The translations under genes were made by a program, and so were the position numbers. The notes below the pieces were generated by a model that made no database searches, had not been told where the DNA came from, and saw only the letters and a program-made list of their open reading frames with translations. From NCBI RefSeq assembly GCF_005405125.1, contig NZ_BJDL01000018.1, positions 43,565 to 107,564 on the forward strand: a stretch of DNA of 64,000 nt, read 5' to 3'. Positions 47,582 through 56,686 of this stretch are shown here, in pieces (the first letter of the stretch is position 1; every line of letters begins with the position of its first letter). This stretch comes from Lactiplantibacillus songbeiensis. GTDB lineage: Bacteria; Bacillota; Bacilli; Lactobacillales; Lactobacillaceae.

Positions 47582-50185
47582 TTATTTTTCAACACCTTCG
47601 CCGTCCCATTCACGTTCGAGCAAGGTCTTTAATTCGCTAATCAATGGTTCACGAGGATTAGCGGTCGTGCATTGATCTTCGTAAGCTAATTCAGCTAAGT
47701 GATCAACGCTTTGATCGAAATGAGCTTTCTCAACCCGGTTTGCCTTTAATGATAAGGTAACATCCATTGAATGTGCCAAATCAATATATGCTTTAACCAA
47801 ACTTTCCTTCAATTCTTCATCAGTCTTACCTGGTAAGCCTAACGCCCGTGCAATGTTAGCATAGTCGCCCAAAGCGGTGTTGTAGTTATACTTCGGCCAC
47901 ATTGCCAACTTGGTTGGAATTTCGGCGTTGTAACGAACAACTTGTGGGTAAGTGATTGCAATGGCTAAGCCGTGAGGGAGATTGAATTCCCCACCTAATT
48001 TGTGGGCAATGGAGTGGTTAATCCCCAAGAAGGCGTTGGCAAAAGCCATCCCAGCTAAGGTTGACGCATTATGCATCTTTTCACGTGCATACTTGTCACC
48101 ATCATATGAGGCTTTCAAGTACTTGAAGGCTAATTGTAAGGCCTGAATTGACCAGCCACGAGTGTAGTCCGAAGCCATCGTTGAAACATATGATTCAGTG
48201 GCATGGGTAATGACATCCAAACCAGTCCAAGCCGTTGTCCGTGCTGGAACCGTTTCAACAAATTGTGGGTCAATGATGGCGATATCTGGTTGCATCGCAT
48301 AGTCAGTTACCGGGTACTTAACATGGGTCTTGGAGTCCGTGATAACCGCATATGGCGTTACTTCAGAACCAGTCCCAGACGTCGTAGGAATCCCGATATA
48401 AGTTACCTTGCTAGCAACTGGGACCTTGTAAGTCCGCTTCCGGATATCCAAGAATTTCTGCTTAGCGCCTAAGAATGAAGCTTCTGGATGTTCATAGAAG
48501 AGCCACATCCCTTTGGCCGCATCCATTGCGGACCCACCACCTAAAGCAATGATTGTATCAGGTTCAAAGGCCTTCATCCGGGCAACCCCTTTGTAAACGG
48601 TGTCCGTTGATGGGTTTGGTTCAACTTCAGAGAAGATATCGATGTCGACTGGTTCGTCACGCTTCTCTAATTCAGCGGTAACGCGGTCAGCATAACCGAA
48701 TTTGACCATCCCGGGGTCACATACTAAGAAGACGCGCTTGATTCCTGCCATATGTTCTAGATACCGAACGGCGTTACGTTCGAAGTAGACCTTGGGAGGC
48801 ATTTTTACCCATTGCATGTTGTTCCGACGCTTCGCAACTGTTTTGATATTAATCAAGTCCATATCTGAGACGTTATGTGAAATTGAGTTACCACCATATG
48901 AGCCAGTCCCTAAGGTCAAGGAAGGTTGCATATTATTGTAGATGTTCCCGATACCACCAACTGATGATGGGGTGTTAACTAAGATCCGGCAAGCTGGCAT
49001 TGCTAAGCCAAATTCTTTAACTAAGTCGTCATCTTCGGTATGAATCCCAGCAGTATGGCCTAAGCCACCATAATGAAGGAGTTCGTCAGAAATCTTGAAG
49101 GCTTCTTTATGATCCTTTGATTTGTAAAGGGTCAAGACTGGTGATAATTTTTCGCCTGAAAGTGGGAACTTCAAGCCAACGCCGTTAATTTCAGCGATTA
49201 AGACCCGGCAGTCCTTTGGTACATCGGTTAAGCCAGCCATCTTCGCAATGTTATAAGCACTTTGACCAGCGACTGGGCCACGAACGGTGTGCCGGTTAGG
49301 ATCGATAACAGCTTCCGTTAATGCAGCAATGTCCTTTGGTTTAACAAAGTAGCAACCTAAACGTTTGAATTCAGCTTTAACATCACTATAGATATCAGCG
49401 TCCACAATCGCACTGTTTTCAGTCGCACAAACCATCCCATTATCGAAAGTCTTTGATAAGACAATGTCATTAACGGCTTGCTTGAGGTTAGCTGTCTTTT
49501 CAATGTAGGTTGGGCCGTTACCAGGACCAACACCCAAGGCTGGTTTACCTGATGAGTAAGCGGCGGTAACCATGCTAGGACCGCCAGTTGCTAAGATGGT
49601 GGCAACATCTGGATGATGCATTAAAGCATTGGTACCTTCCAAACTTGGATGTTCAACATAGAGGACCGCATCAGCTGGGCCACCAGCCGCAGCAATCGCC
49701 GTTTGGAGAATGCGAGCAGCTTCGGCACAAGATTTTTGAGCTTGTGGATGGAAGCCAAAGACAATGGTGTTACGACCCTTTAATGAAATCAAGCTCTTGA
49801 AAACAACCGTTGACGTTGGGTTAGTTACTGGGGTAACCCCAGCTACGATCCCGACAGGTTCAGCAATCTTCATCATTTGGGTTTCATCGTCGTCTTCCAA
49901 GATCCCAACGGTTTTGTCATGACGGATACTGTTCCAAATATATTCACTGGCGTAGATGTTCTTGATCGCTTTATCTTCCACGACCCCACGCTTGGTTTCT
50001 TCAACGGCCATTTTAGCCAATTTCATATGATTATCTAGAGCTGCAACGGCTACTTGTTCACATAAATTATCAATTTGTTCTTGTGAATAGTCTTTCAATA
50101 CCGCCAAGGCTTTCTTAGAACGTTGCACTAGTTGGTCGACTTCAGTTTCTACAGTGGTTGCCTTTGTCTTGTTTTCTTTGAGCAT
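47582..50185 (-). CDS. adhE: Bifunctional acetaldehyde-CoA/alcohol dehydrogenase
   Basis: An 867-residue fusion. The N-terminal aldehyde dehydrogenase half has GNGPTYIEKTANLKQAVNDI and the catalytic Cys in NGMVCATENS (about residue 248). The C-terminal iron alcohol dehydrogenase half has GGGSAMDAAKGMW and the metal-binding His segments NHSIAHKLGGEFNLPHG. It reduces acetyl-CoA to ethanol with 2 NADH, regenerating NAD in heterofermentation, and would consume acetyl-CoA derived from phosphoketolase acetyl-P. A Rex-like box and a cre-like box lie upstream. Confidence 0.97.
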   Translation of the reverse strand: MLKENKTKATTVETEVDQLVQRSKKALAVLKDYSQEQIDNLCEQVAVAALDNHMKLAKMAVEETKRGVVEDKAIKNIYASEYIWNSIRHDKTVGILEDDDETQMMKIAEPVGIVAGVTPVTNPTSTVVFKSLISLKGRNTIVFGFHPQAQKSCAEAARILQTAIAAAGGPADAVLYVEHPSLEGTNALMHHPDVATILATGGPSMVTAAYSSGKPALGVGPGNGPTYIEKTANLKQAVNDIVLSKTFDNGMVCATENSAIVDADIYSDVKAEFKRLGCYFVKPKDIAALTEAVIDPNRHTVRGPVAGQSAYNIAKMAGLTDVPKDCRVLIAEINGVGLKFPLSGEKLSPVLTLYKSKDHKEAFKISDELLHYGGLGHTAGIHTEDDDLVKEFGLAMPACRILVNTPSSVGGIGNIYNNMQPSLTLGTGSYGGNSISHNVSDMDLINIKTVAKRRNNMQWVKMPPKVYFERNAVRYLEHMAGIKRVFLVCDPGMVKFGYADRVTAELEKRDEPVDIDIFSEVEPNPSTDTVYKGVARMKAFEPDTIIALGGGSAMDAAKGMWLFYEHPEASFLGAKQKFLDIRKRTYKVPVASKVTYIGIPTTSGTGSEVTPYAVITDSKTHVKYPVTDYAMQPDIAIIDPQFVETVPARTTAWTGLDVITHATESYVSTMASDYTRGWSIQALQLAFKYLKASYDGDKYAREKMHNASTLAGMAFANAFLGINHSIAHKLGGEFNLPHGLAIAITYPQVVRYNAEIPTKLAMWPKYNYNTALGDYANIARALGLPGKTDEELKESLVKAYIDLAHSMDVTLSLKANRVEKAHFDQSVDHLAELAYEDQCTTANPREPLISELKTLLEREWDGEGVEK

Positions 50186-50211
50186 GGTGCGTTCCTCCGT
50201 TTCAAAATTCC

Positions 50212-50229
50212 TTGTGAATTAATTTACAA
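50212..50229. promoter_or_regulatory. Rex-like operator before adhE
   Basis: TTGTGAATTAATTTACAA differs by one base from the Rex consensus TTGTGAANNNNTTCACAA and lies 27 bp upstream of the adhE start. It suggests derepression of adhE when the NADH/NAD ratio is high. Confidence 0.7.
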
Positions 50230-50257
50230 GCTCTATTATACGATTGGCTTGTGATTT

Positions 50258-50271
50258 TGCAAGCGTTTTCT
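50258..50271. promoter_or_regulatory. cre-like box before adhE
   Basis: TGCAAGCGTTTTCT matches the cre consensus except at the last base, about 70 bp upstream of the adhE start. Confidence 0.5.
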
Positions 50272-50426
50272 AAAAATTAGTTTGATAGTTTTTTTAGTTT
50301 TATTTTAAAACGTTGATTTGTCGGCATTTGTTGTCAACAGAAAAGTTCGGCTGTTAAGTTTGTTTCTTAACAAGACGGGCCGCTTAGCGTATAAGTGGGC
50401 CATCTTATGACCCGAAAATGGCCAAA

Positions 50427-50487
50427 GTACAAACTAGTAATGACATCATTAATGTGCTATTCTTTAAATGTAATTACTAGTTTGTAC
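50427..50487. promoter_or_regulatory. 15-bp inverted-repeat operator of the 50506-51121 toxin-antitoxin pair
   Basis: Arms GTACAAACTAGTAAT (50427-50441) and ATTACTAGTTTGTAC (50473-50487) are perfect inverses separated by 31 bp that contain a possible promoter (TGACAT, 16-17 bp, TTTAAA). The right arm ends 4 bp before the AGGAG site. This arrangement fits autorepression by the antitoxin or the complex. Confidence 0.65.
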
Positions 50488-50505
50488 ATTAAGGAGATGA
50501 GCGCA

Positions 50506-50838
50506 TTGAAAAACCGAACAAAAACCCGTAAGCAAGGGAACTCAATCACCCTAACTGTTCCCAGCAAATTCAATATTCAAGCCGGCGTTACCGTTGAACC
50601 AGAGCTAACCACTGAAGGTATTTTTTATCGTTTCACCGATGATAATCCAATTTTTAACTTTGACGCTGATATTTTAACTGACCTCATTGCAGAAGGTACA
50701 CCAACTTACAACCTCGTACACGAATTCAAGAAACGACAACAAAGTGTTCCTCAAACTTTTGAAAAGATTGCCAAGGAAACACTAGCCAACGAAGCGCCCC
50801 TATCAAAGTCAGACTTTGAGCATGAAATTGGCTTATAA
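50506..50838 (+). CDS. AbrB/MazE-like antitoxin
   Basis: A 110-residue protein: an N-terminal swapped-hairpin AbrB-type DNA-binding part (KNRTKTRKQGNSITLTVPSKF) and an acidic C-terminal part (PNEAPLSKSDFEHEIGL-like end) that would bind the toxin. The start is taken as TTG at 50506, 9 bp after AGGAG; an ATG at 50497 abuts the site, and more upstream ATGs fall inside the operator. Its end overlaps the toxin start by 17 nt. Confidence 0.72.
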   Translation: MKNRTKTRKQGNSITLTVPSKFNIQAGVTVEPELTTEGIFYRFTDDNPIFNFDADILTDLIAEGTPTYNLVHEFKKRQQSVPQTFEKIAKETLANEAPLSKSDFEHEIGL

Positions 50839-51121
50839 TATTCAACCTTCCAGACTAGTCAAAAACTATTTAAAGAAGCTTAAGGATCCCAGATTAAAAC
50901 AATATTTTGTCGATATTATTTACCAAGTTATCGCGATTAACCCAACTGCCGAAATAGAAAAGTCTGGTGATTTACATGGTATTTACGTTCAAACATTTAA
51001 GTATCACGGCACTAGTTATCACATTGCATACGTCATTAACGACGCAACAACCGTTTTGCTACTAGTGGCTGGTTCTCATGAAAATTTCTACGCGATTTTA
51101 AGACGCTATTACTACCGATAA
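50822..51121 (+). CDS. RelE/ParE-superfamily toxin
   Basis: A 99-residue protein of the RelE/ParE type: an N-terminal helix pair (SRLVKNYLKKLKDPRLKQYF), GDLHGIYVQTFKYHGTSYHIAY as the central strands and a basic Tyr-rich end (FYAILRRYYYR). RelE relatives cut mRNA on the ribosome, while ParE relatives poison gyrase; which applies cannot be told by eye. The ATG at 50822 overlaps the antitoxin gene, so they are coupled. A terminator follows at 51138. Confidence 0.8.
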   Translation: MKLAYNIQPSRLVKNYLKKLKDPRLKQYFVDIIYQVIAINPTAEIEKSGDLHGIYVQTFKYHGTSYHIAYVINDATTVLLLVAGSHENFYAILRRYYYR

Positions 51122-51137
51122 GTTACCCAGTAACATT

Positions 51138-51167
51138 AAAGGACCTGGAAATAATCCCAGGTCCTTT
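51138..51167 (+). terminator. Terminator after the RelE-type toxin
   Basis: Perfect stem AAAGGACCTGG / CCAGGTCCTTT with a short loop, then TTTCTTG-type sequence. It may serve the convergent TetR gene as well. Confidence 0.85.
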
Positions 51168-51214
51168 CTTGTCTCTTCTATTCATATCAACGACTCAATA
51201 ATGATCAAGCCCAA

Positions 51215-51757
51215 TTACAAGCCTTTCTCAATCAACCGCCAGAGCCGCTCAAACCGAGCTTGGTAACCAGGGGCATTCCAAGTTGCTTTAAAGTTAGGTA
51301 GCGTAAACGTGGCAAATGTCGACAAAATGAGTTCAGCGCGGGCATAATTTTCATCATGATAGTTCATGATCGTATCAATCACCCGGTAAGCATCCATTAA
51401 GACCGCTCGCAAAGCTAACGGTTGGTTATCAATGTATTGGGTATTGAGCATAAATAGTTGTGGATTCGTATTGTAGGTTCCTTTTTTAGCCGTAACGAAC
51501 GCCCACAACCAAGCATGCAATTGTTCGGCCGGTGTTCCAGCCGTTGTGCGTTGAATCTTATCGATGATGTCCCGCTTAAACCAAGTCGCAGCGACTGCTT
51601 CCCAAAGGGCTTGTTTGTTGCGAAAGTGCTTATAAATAGCCGCATGGGTCATTCCAAGTTGGGCCGCAATCTGGTTAAGGGTCACTCCGCCATTACCGGC
51701 TTGAGTGATTAACATCTCAGCCGTGGCAATAATGTTGTCGCGTGTATTTCGTGCCAT
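51215..51757 (-). CDS. TetR-family regulator
   Basis: A 180-residue TetR-type repressor with the N-terminal helix-turn-helix NQIAAQLGMTHAAIYKHFRNKQALW. The start is ATG at 51757, right after AAGGAGAGG; an upstream ATG has no site. It is divergent from the oxidoreductase-hydrolase pair at 51914-53771, which it probably controls. The ligand is unknown, but partner genes suggest a reactive carbonyl, quinone or ester. Confidence 0.87.
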   Translation of the reverse strand: MARNTRDNIIATAEMLITQAGNGGVTLNQIAAQLGMTHAAIYKHFRNKQALWEAVAATWFKRDIIDKIQRTTAGTPAEQLHAWLWAFVTAKKGTYNTNPQLFMLNTQYIDNQPLALRAVLMDAYRVIDTIMNYHDENYARAELILSTFATFTLPNFKATWNAPGYQARFERLWRLIEKGL

Positions 51758-51913
51758 TTTTCCTCTCCTTAAGCGTTTAATTGAGCTTAGTTTAACATAA
51801 TTCAATTAATAAAGTTACTTTATTTGATTTTTGTAACTTTTCTTGTTATGCTAGTTTCAGTTACAAAAACGACAAAATATTACCTGAGTCAGATAAAAAG
51901 GGGCTTATTAAAC

Positions 51914-52915
51914 ATGCAAGCAGCGCAATTAATGAAATATGACAAAAATTTCAAACTCGTCGTCCGCGACATTCCTAAACCAGTGCCATATGACCATGAA
52001 GTCCTCGTTCAAGTTAAAGTGGCCGCGGTCAATCCATTGGAACACTTGATTGGCAGTGGCAGTGTGAAGTTGATCCAAAATTATCCGATGCCTGTAACCA
52101 TGGGTAACGAATTAGCTGGGATCGTCACCGCAGTTGGGTCACAAGTGCAGCACTTCCAAGTCGGAGATGAGATCTATTCACGATTACCACTGACAAAGAT
52201 TGGTGCTTTCGCCGAATATGTTGCCATTGACGAGAACGCCGTCGCCTTAAAACCTAGGAATCTTGACTTTGCCCATAGTGCGGCCGTTGCCTTGACCGGT
52301 CTGACAGCCTATCAAGGATTCACTGAAGAATTAGCGGCACACCCTGGTCAATCTGTCATGATTCCTGGCGGTTCCGGTTCCTTTGGGCAACTTGCCATTC
52401 CGATTGCCAAGTCCCTAGGGCTAAACGTGATGGTCAGCGGAAATGCACGCGGGGAACAAAGTGCTGCAGCTATGGGCGTCTCACAATATTTCAACTATAA
52501 AAAAGAAAATTATTGGGAACACCTTGCGCCAGTTGATTTTGTGATTGATACCATTGGCAAACGCGAATTAGCTCATGAATTATCCGTTTTGAAACCCGGT
52601 GGCCGTTTACTCTCATTACGCATCGGTCCTAATCGCCGTTTTGCCCAACAACACCAGTTATCAGCTTTCAAGACACTACTCTTTTCAATGGCGGGGGCCT
52701 CACTTGATCGTCAAGCCAAAAAAGCCGGCGTCCAATATCACTTTATTTTTGTCCGCAGTGATGGTGAACAGCTAGCCAAAATCACCAAGATTGTGGAACA
52801 AGCAAACATTATCCCAGCGATTGATCCGACTGAGTTTACCCTTGACCAAGTAAATGAAGCTTTAGCGCTAGTTGGAAACGGACACCCTAAAGGGAAAGTC
52901 CTCATCAAATTTTAG
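51914..52915 (+). CDS. NADPH:quinone reductase-like zinc-type alcohol dehydrogenase superfamily protein
   Basis: A 333-residue MDR-superfamily oxidoreductase. GroES-like N-terminal part (DHEVLVQVKVAAVNPLEH, TMGNELAGIVTAVGS) and a Rossmann part (MIPGGSGSFGQLAIPIAKSLG) are visible; zinc-binding Cys residues are not evident, so it fits the quinone reductase or enoyl reductase subgroup. It is first in a two-gene operon divergent from tetR, 14 bp before an alpha/beta hydrolase gene. Confidence 0.85.
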   Translation: MQAAQLMKYDKNFKLVVRDIPKPVPYDHEVLVQVKVAAVNPLEHLIGSGSVKLIQNYPMPVTMGNELAGIVTAVGSQVQHFQVGDEIYSRLPLTKIGAFAEYVAIDENAVALKPRNLDFAHSAAVALTGLTAYQGFTEELAAHPGQSVMIPGGSGSFGQLAIPIAKSLGLNVMVSGNARGEQSAAAMGVSQYFNYKKENYWEHLAPVDFVIDTIGKRELAHELSVLKPGGRLLSLRIGPNRRFAQQHQLSAFKTLLFSMAGASLDRQAKKAGVQYHFIFVRSDGEQLAKITKIVEQANIIPAIDPTEFTLDQVNEALALVGNGHPKGKVLIKF

Positions 52916-52928
52916 GAAGGTAACTACT

Positions 52929-53771
52929 ATGAGAAACTTTGATTATACGAAAGCACCCACCCAAAAAATAACAGGCAACAATGGCGTCACCTATGCATAT
53001 CGTGATTTAGGCGACCCAGTTGGCATCCCACTAGTTACCTTGACGCATCTCTCGGCTAACTTGGATAATTGGGATCCAGAAGTTATTGACGGTCTGGCCC
53101 AACATCAGCGCGTCATCACCTTTGATTATCAAGGCGTTGGCAGTTCAACTGGAAAAGTTCCAAGCAGCATTCAAGGCATGGCCAAGGATGCGTGGCAATT
53201 TATCGAAGCCCTTAAGCTGACTAAGGTTAACCTCCTCGGCTTTTCAATGGGCGGCATGGTCGCGCAAGAAATGTTACTTCAACAACCTAAAGCGGTTCAG
53301 CGCGTTATTTTAGCGGGAACTGGCCCTCGTGGTGGCGAAGGGATCGAAAATGTGACCAAGATTTCCGACTTGGATTTGGTTCGCGCCCTCGTCACCTTTA
53401 CCGATATCAAAACAACCTTATTCTTTACCCGAACCGTTAATGGCAAAGCCAGTGCCAAACAATTTATAACGCGTCTCAAACGACGTCAACAACAGCGTGA
53501 CCGCACGATTTCTTGGGGCGCTTATCGGCGTCAATTAAGAGCGATCAATCGCTGGGGCCGGGCCCAACCGGCTGACCTTTCTGTCATTCGGCAGCCGGTT
53601 TTAGTCATCAACGGTGACCATGATCGGATGGTCCCAACCAAGCCGAATACTTACGACTTGCACCAACAACTAGCTAATAGCGATCTCGTGATTTATCCCG
53701 ACGCTGGCCACGGTAGTATCTTCCAAAATGGCCCTGATTTCGTTGAACGCGCCAATGCCTTTTTGGCTTAG
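52929..53771 (+). CDS. Alpha/beta hydrolase
   Basis: A 280-residue alpha/beta hydrolase. The nucleophile Ser is in LLGFSMGGMVAQ, an Asp in INGDHDRMV and the His in DAGHGSIF. LTHLSANLDNWDPE matches the oxyanion-hole region of haloperoxidase/epoxide-hydrolase-like members. The start is the ATG at 52929 following GGAAGG, which excludes a long overlap with the upstream gene. Substrate unknown. Confidence 0.82.
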   Translation: MRNFDYTKAPTQKITGNNGVTYAYRDLGDPVGIPLVTLTHLSANLDNWDPEVIDGLAQHQRVITFDYQGVGSSTGKVPSSIQGMAKDAWQFIEALKLTKVNLLGFSMGGMVAQEMLLQQPKAVQRVILAGTGPRGGEGIENVTKISDLDLVRALVTFTDIKTTLFFTRTVNGKASAKQFITRLKRRQQQRDRTISWGAYRRQLRAINRWGRAQPADLSVIRQPVLVINGDHDRMVPTKPNTYDLHQQLANSDLVIYPDAGHGSIFQNGPDFVERANAFLA

Positions 53772-53803
53772 TTCGACGACCTGATTAACAATCATCCAAC
53801 TTT

Positions 53804-53844
53804 AAAAAGCAGTTCATCGGAAAACTTCCCGTGAACTGCTTTTT
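53804..53844 (+). terminator. Terminator after alpha/beta hydrolase
   Basis: Stem AAAAAGCAGTTCA / TGAACTGCTTTTT with a 15-nt loop. Confidence 0.85.
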
Positions 53845-53857
53845 AGTGTGTCTACAC

Positions 53858-53985
53858 TTGGCACTAGTTGAAATTGTCGCCTGCTAATTGGTTCCTAAAT
53901 TTGTGGTCGACAATAGATAATTATTAGTTCCGATTAACTAACGGCGGGCGGGCCAGAGTGACAATTTAAACCAACTAGCACCAAA
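53858..53985. repeat. MITE-like intergenic repeat, copy R4 (short)
   Basis: It starts TTGGCACTAGTTG and ends CAACTAGCACCAA, imperfect terminal inverted repeats, and keeps only the outer blocks (GTTGAAATTG.CGCC, TGGTTCCTAAA, GGCGGGCGGGCCAGA). It is an internally deleted form of R1. Confidence 0.65.
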
Positions 53986-53996
53986 CCTAGTGGGTC

Positions 53997-54028
53997 AAAA
54001 AAGAGCATCGGTTAATCCCGATACTCTT
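53997..54028 (-). terminator. mntH terminator
   Basis: Stem AAGAGTATCGG / CCGATGCTCTT followed on the minus strand by TTTTTT, 9 bp beyond the mntH stop. Confidence 0.82.
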
Positions 54029-54036
54029 CAATAACC

Positions 54037-55428
54037 TTAAGTTAACGTCGTCCAAATTAATTGCAAATTCAAAATAATTAACACTACCGCGACGACCCAA
54101 GCCGTATACTTGACCCATTTCCGGTTCGCAAATGATCCCATCAGCTTTTTATCACTCGTAAAGATAATCAGCGGAATCATCGCAAATGGCAACGCAATCG
54201 ACAAGAAGACTTGTGACAACGTCAGGAGACTTTCAATCTTAGCTTCATTGCCATGGTAGTAAACTGCAAAGATTAAGACCGGCGTAATCGACATCAGCCG
54301 CGTCAATAACCGTTGCGCCCATAATGGCATTCGCAAATGAATAAAGCCTTCCATGATGATCTGCCCGGCTAACGTCCCGGTAATCGTAGAACTTTGACCA
54401 GAAGCTAACAGCGCAATCGCAAACAACATACTCAGCATCGGACTGGCAATCGCCCCCACAATCTGTGGGTTGCTCAATGCATTGAATAAATCTGCGAAAC
54501 GGCCCAAACTACTGTGCGTGCCATAAAACAGCGCCGCACCTAAGATTAAGAGCAAGCTGTTGACCACAAATGCCAATGTTAGTTGAATATTTGAATCCGC
54601 GATGGTGAAGCGAATCGTCTTTTTGACAGAGGCTTCATCGTGAATGTCATACTTCCGGGTCTGTGAAATTGATGACCCCAAGTACAGATCATGTGGCATC
54701 ACCGTGGCCCCAACGATCCCCAACGCCAAGTACAACATCGGTTGATTCGTTAAGATCTTAGCTCGCGGTACATAACCACTTAAAACGCCTAAAGCATCGG
54801 GCTTCGATAAGAAGACTTCATAGGCAAAGACTAACAAAATGACCGCAACTAAAGTGGCCACAATCGCTTCGATTTTGTGGAACCCCAACTTCATTAAGAA
54901 GAGGAGGATCAACACATCAAAAGCCGTAATCGTAATCCCGACAATCAGTGGGAACCCGAACAATAATTCCAACGCAATCCCAGACCCAATAATTTCAGCA
55001 ATATCAGTCGCCATAATTGCTAATTCTGTAATGATCCACAGGCCAATACCCGCCCACTTGGACGTCCGCTCCCGCGTCAACTGCGCGAGATCACGGCCGG
55101 TCACAATACCGAGCCGGGCCGACATCGCTTGCAAGAGCATCGCAATCAAACTAGATAGTAAAACGACACTCAGCAAGGTGTACTTGAACTGCGCACCCCC
55201 ACCAATCGAGGTGATCCAGTTCCCGGGATCCATGTACCCGACCGCAATCAGGGCCCCTGGTCCAGTATAGGCTAGCAATGTCCGGAAATAACCTTTATTT
55301 TCCGGCACTTCAATCGTGCCATTGATTTCATCTAGGCTCTTTCGTTGGGTCCCAGTTTCTTTAATGAACTTACTGGTCTGCTTTTTTTCGTCCGTTTTCG
55401 GTTTCAAAACGGTCCGCCCTCTTTCCAC
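54037..55428 (-). CDS. mntH: Nramp-family Mn2+ (divalent metal):H+ symporter
   Basis: A 463-residue membrane protein with about 11 transmembrane segments. It has the metal-binding DPGN of TM1 ([19 protein letters not shown]) and MPH of TM6 ([13 protein letters not shown]), diagnostic of Nramp/MntH. Manganese uptake is important in L. plantarum-type bacteria, which use Mn2+ against oxidative stress. The start is taken as GTG at 55428, 6 bp after GGAG. It follows the uspA gene by 37 bp, probably as one transcript. Confidence 0.92.
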   Translation of the reverse strand: MERGRTVLKPKTDEKKQTSKFIKETGTQRKSLDEINGTIEVPENKGYFRTLLAYTGPGALIAVGYMDPGNWITSIGGGAQFKYTLLSVVLLSSLIAMLLQAMSARLGIVTGRDLAQLTRERTSKWAGIGLWIITELAIMATDIAEIIGSGIALELLFGFPLIVGITITAFDVLILLFLMKLGFHKIEAIVATLVAVILLVFAYEVFLSKPDALGVLSGYVPRAKILTNQPMLYLALGIVGATVMPHDLYLGSSISQTRKYDIHDEASVKKTIRFTIADSNIQLTLAFVVNSLLLILGAALFYGTHSSLGRFADLFNALSNPQIVGAIASPMLSMLFAIALLASGQSSTITGTLAGQIIMEGFIHLRMPLWAQRLLTRLMSITPVLIFAVYYHGNEAKIESLLTLSQVFLSIALPFAMIPLIIFTSDKKLMGSFANRKWVKYTAWVVAVVLIILNLQLIWTTLT

Positions 55429-55465
55429 ATCCAACTCCTGAGGGGTTGATATTTAGTTTTTTTAG

Positions 55466-55927
55466 TTACCGCACCACAATAACTGAGATAGGTGCTTTTC
55501 GTGCTAACCGTGGCCCAATCGCGCCCGCAATCTTCGAGTGTGCAAATTCCGTATCGGCCCCAGTAACTAACAAATCGGGATTAAAATCAGGAATCACTTG
55601 CTCCAAAATCACGTCGTCTACATCTCCGCCTTCATAAACGAGCGGTTCAACCTTTTTGATGCCGGCCTTTTCAGCCAATTGGACATAACTTTGCACGACA
55701 TTTTCCACGTGCTTTCGTTTGGCGTCGATCTTTGAAGGGGTCAGCGAATCAAAAATATTGATATCTTCGCTTTCCATTACTGAGACGATTCCCAGTGTCA
55801 CATCATAATCGTGCGCTAAGGTCGTTGCATAACGAAATGCCCGTTCTGATGACGTATTATCATCTTCATCCACGGTTAATAAGACCCGTCGATAAATCAA
55901 TGGATCATTCATTTTACTGCTCTCCAT
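55466..55927 (-). CDS. Universal stress protein (UspA family)
   Basis: A 153-residue UspA-domain protein: VLLTVDEDDNTSSERAFRYA at the start and the ATP-binding end VTGADTEFAHSKIAGAIGPRLARKAPISV. It is encoded directly before mntH. GGAGG precedes the ATG by about 9 bp. It may couple stress or energy state with metal uptake; this is inferred from position. Confidence 0.88.
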   Translation of the reverse strand: MESSKMNDPLIYRRVLLTVDEDDNTSSERAFRYATTLAHDYDVTLGIVSVMESEDINIFDSLTPSKIDAKRKHVENVVQSYVQLAEKAGIKKVEPLVYEGGDVDDVILEQVIPDFNPDLLVTGADTEFAHSKIAGAIGPRLARKAPISVIVVR

Positions 55928-56016
55928 ATTTCGTACCTCCGCATTGAGTTGACTTGGTATCTGCCACTGTTATTATAACAGTTTCAACTACGGCTCGCCG
56001 GTTTGTTTAGGTCGAC

Positions 56017-56568
56017 CTAACGTGCTTTTGGAATGGCAAGTAACGTCTGTTGCAGCCAGTTCACATAGTAAGCTTCCCGACCAATCGCATGCTGTAAGAT
56101 CAAATAATGACCGTAATTTTCAGTCTGGCTAGCCTTGGTTGGAAAGACCATTTTTAACCGTGCTTGCAAGTGTGCCAACTTATCTGTGTGCAGCCGTCGC
56201 TGTTCATATAGCATCGGTACCAAGCGGGGGTCACGACTAGTCCGAATAAAATACAGCTTCAAAATAAACTCGTCCTTGGTCGCCGTCAAATCCGGGGTGC
56301 CATCGCTAATCCAAGTATGCAAGAGCTGTGCCCCGGTAGCCGTAATATGATACAGCTTTTTTTCCAGCTTAGCCCCGCTAATTGTCACTTCATGCGTGAT
56401 ATAACCTTGGTCTTCCAACCGCTTTAGTTGTGGGTAAATTTGGCTATGCTGAGCTTGCCAAAATTCACCGATCTCATTATCGAACGCTTTAGTCAGATCA
56501 TACCCGGTTAATGGTTGTTGATTGAGCAAACCTAAAATAATAAATTGCAGTTTGTTTTTCTGTGCCAT
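56017..56568 (-). CDS. padR: PadR phenolic acid-responsive repressor
   Basis: A 183-residue PadR-family regulator with winged-helix N-terminus (FIILGLLNQQPLTGYDLTKAF, HSQIYPQLKRLEDQGYI) and a helical dimerisation C-terminus. It is divergent from the phenolic acid decarboxylase gene, the classical arrangement in lactobacilli and bacilli, where hydroxycinnamates relieve repression. A binding-site-like dyad lies between them. Confidence 0.93.
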   Translation of the reverse strand: MAQKNKLQFIILGLLNQQPLTGYDLTKAFDNEIGEFWQAQHSQIYPQLKRLEDQGYITHEVTISGAKLEKKLYHITATGAQLLHTWISDGTPDLTATKDEFILKLYFIRTSRDPRLVPMLYEQRRLHTDKLAHLQARLKMVFPTKASQTENYGHYLILQHAIGREAYYVNWLQQTLLAIPKAR

Positions 56569-56628
56569 ACGAGCAACCCCCTTGACGAAATGTTAACTTC
56601 AGTATACACTAACCTTGTTGTTTAAAAC

Positions 56629-56644
56629 ATGTCATTAATTACAC
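56629..56644. promoter_or_regulatory. PadR operator-like dyad
   Basis: ATGT-N8-ACAC, one base from the known PadR dyad ATGT-N8-ACAT, in the padR/padC intergenic region and 43 bp before the padC start. Confidence 0.55.
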
Positions 56645-56686
56645 GTTTTAATTAACCTAATTTAAACAAAGAAGGCTTTGACAAAA

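Noticed and set aside
50395..50505. Upstream extension of the AbrB-like antitoxin to an ATG at 50395
   Set aside because: It would cover the inverted-repeat operator and the likely promoter, and no ribosome site precedes that ATG.
54839..55270. A 143-codon plus-strand frame opposite mntH
   Set aside because: Antisense shadow of the Nramp gene; no ribosome site.
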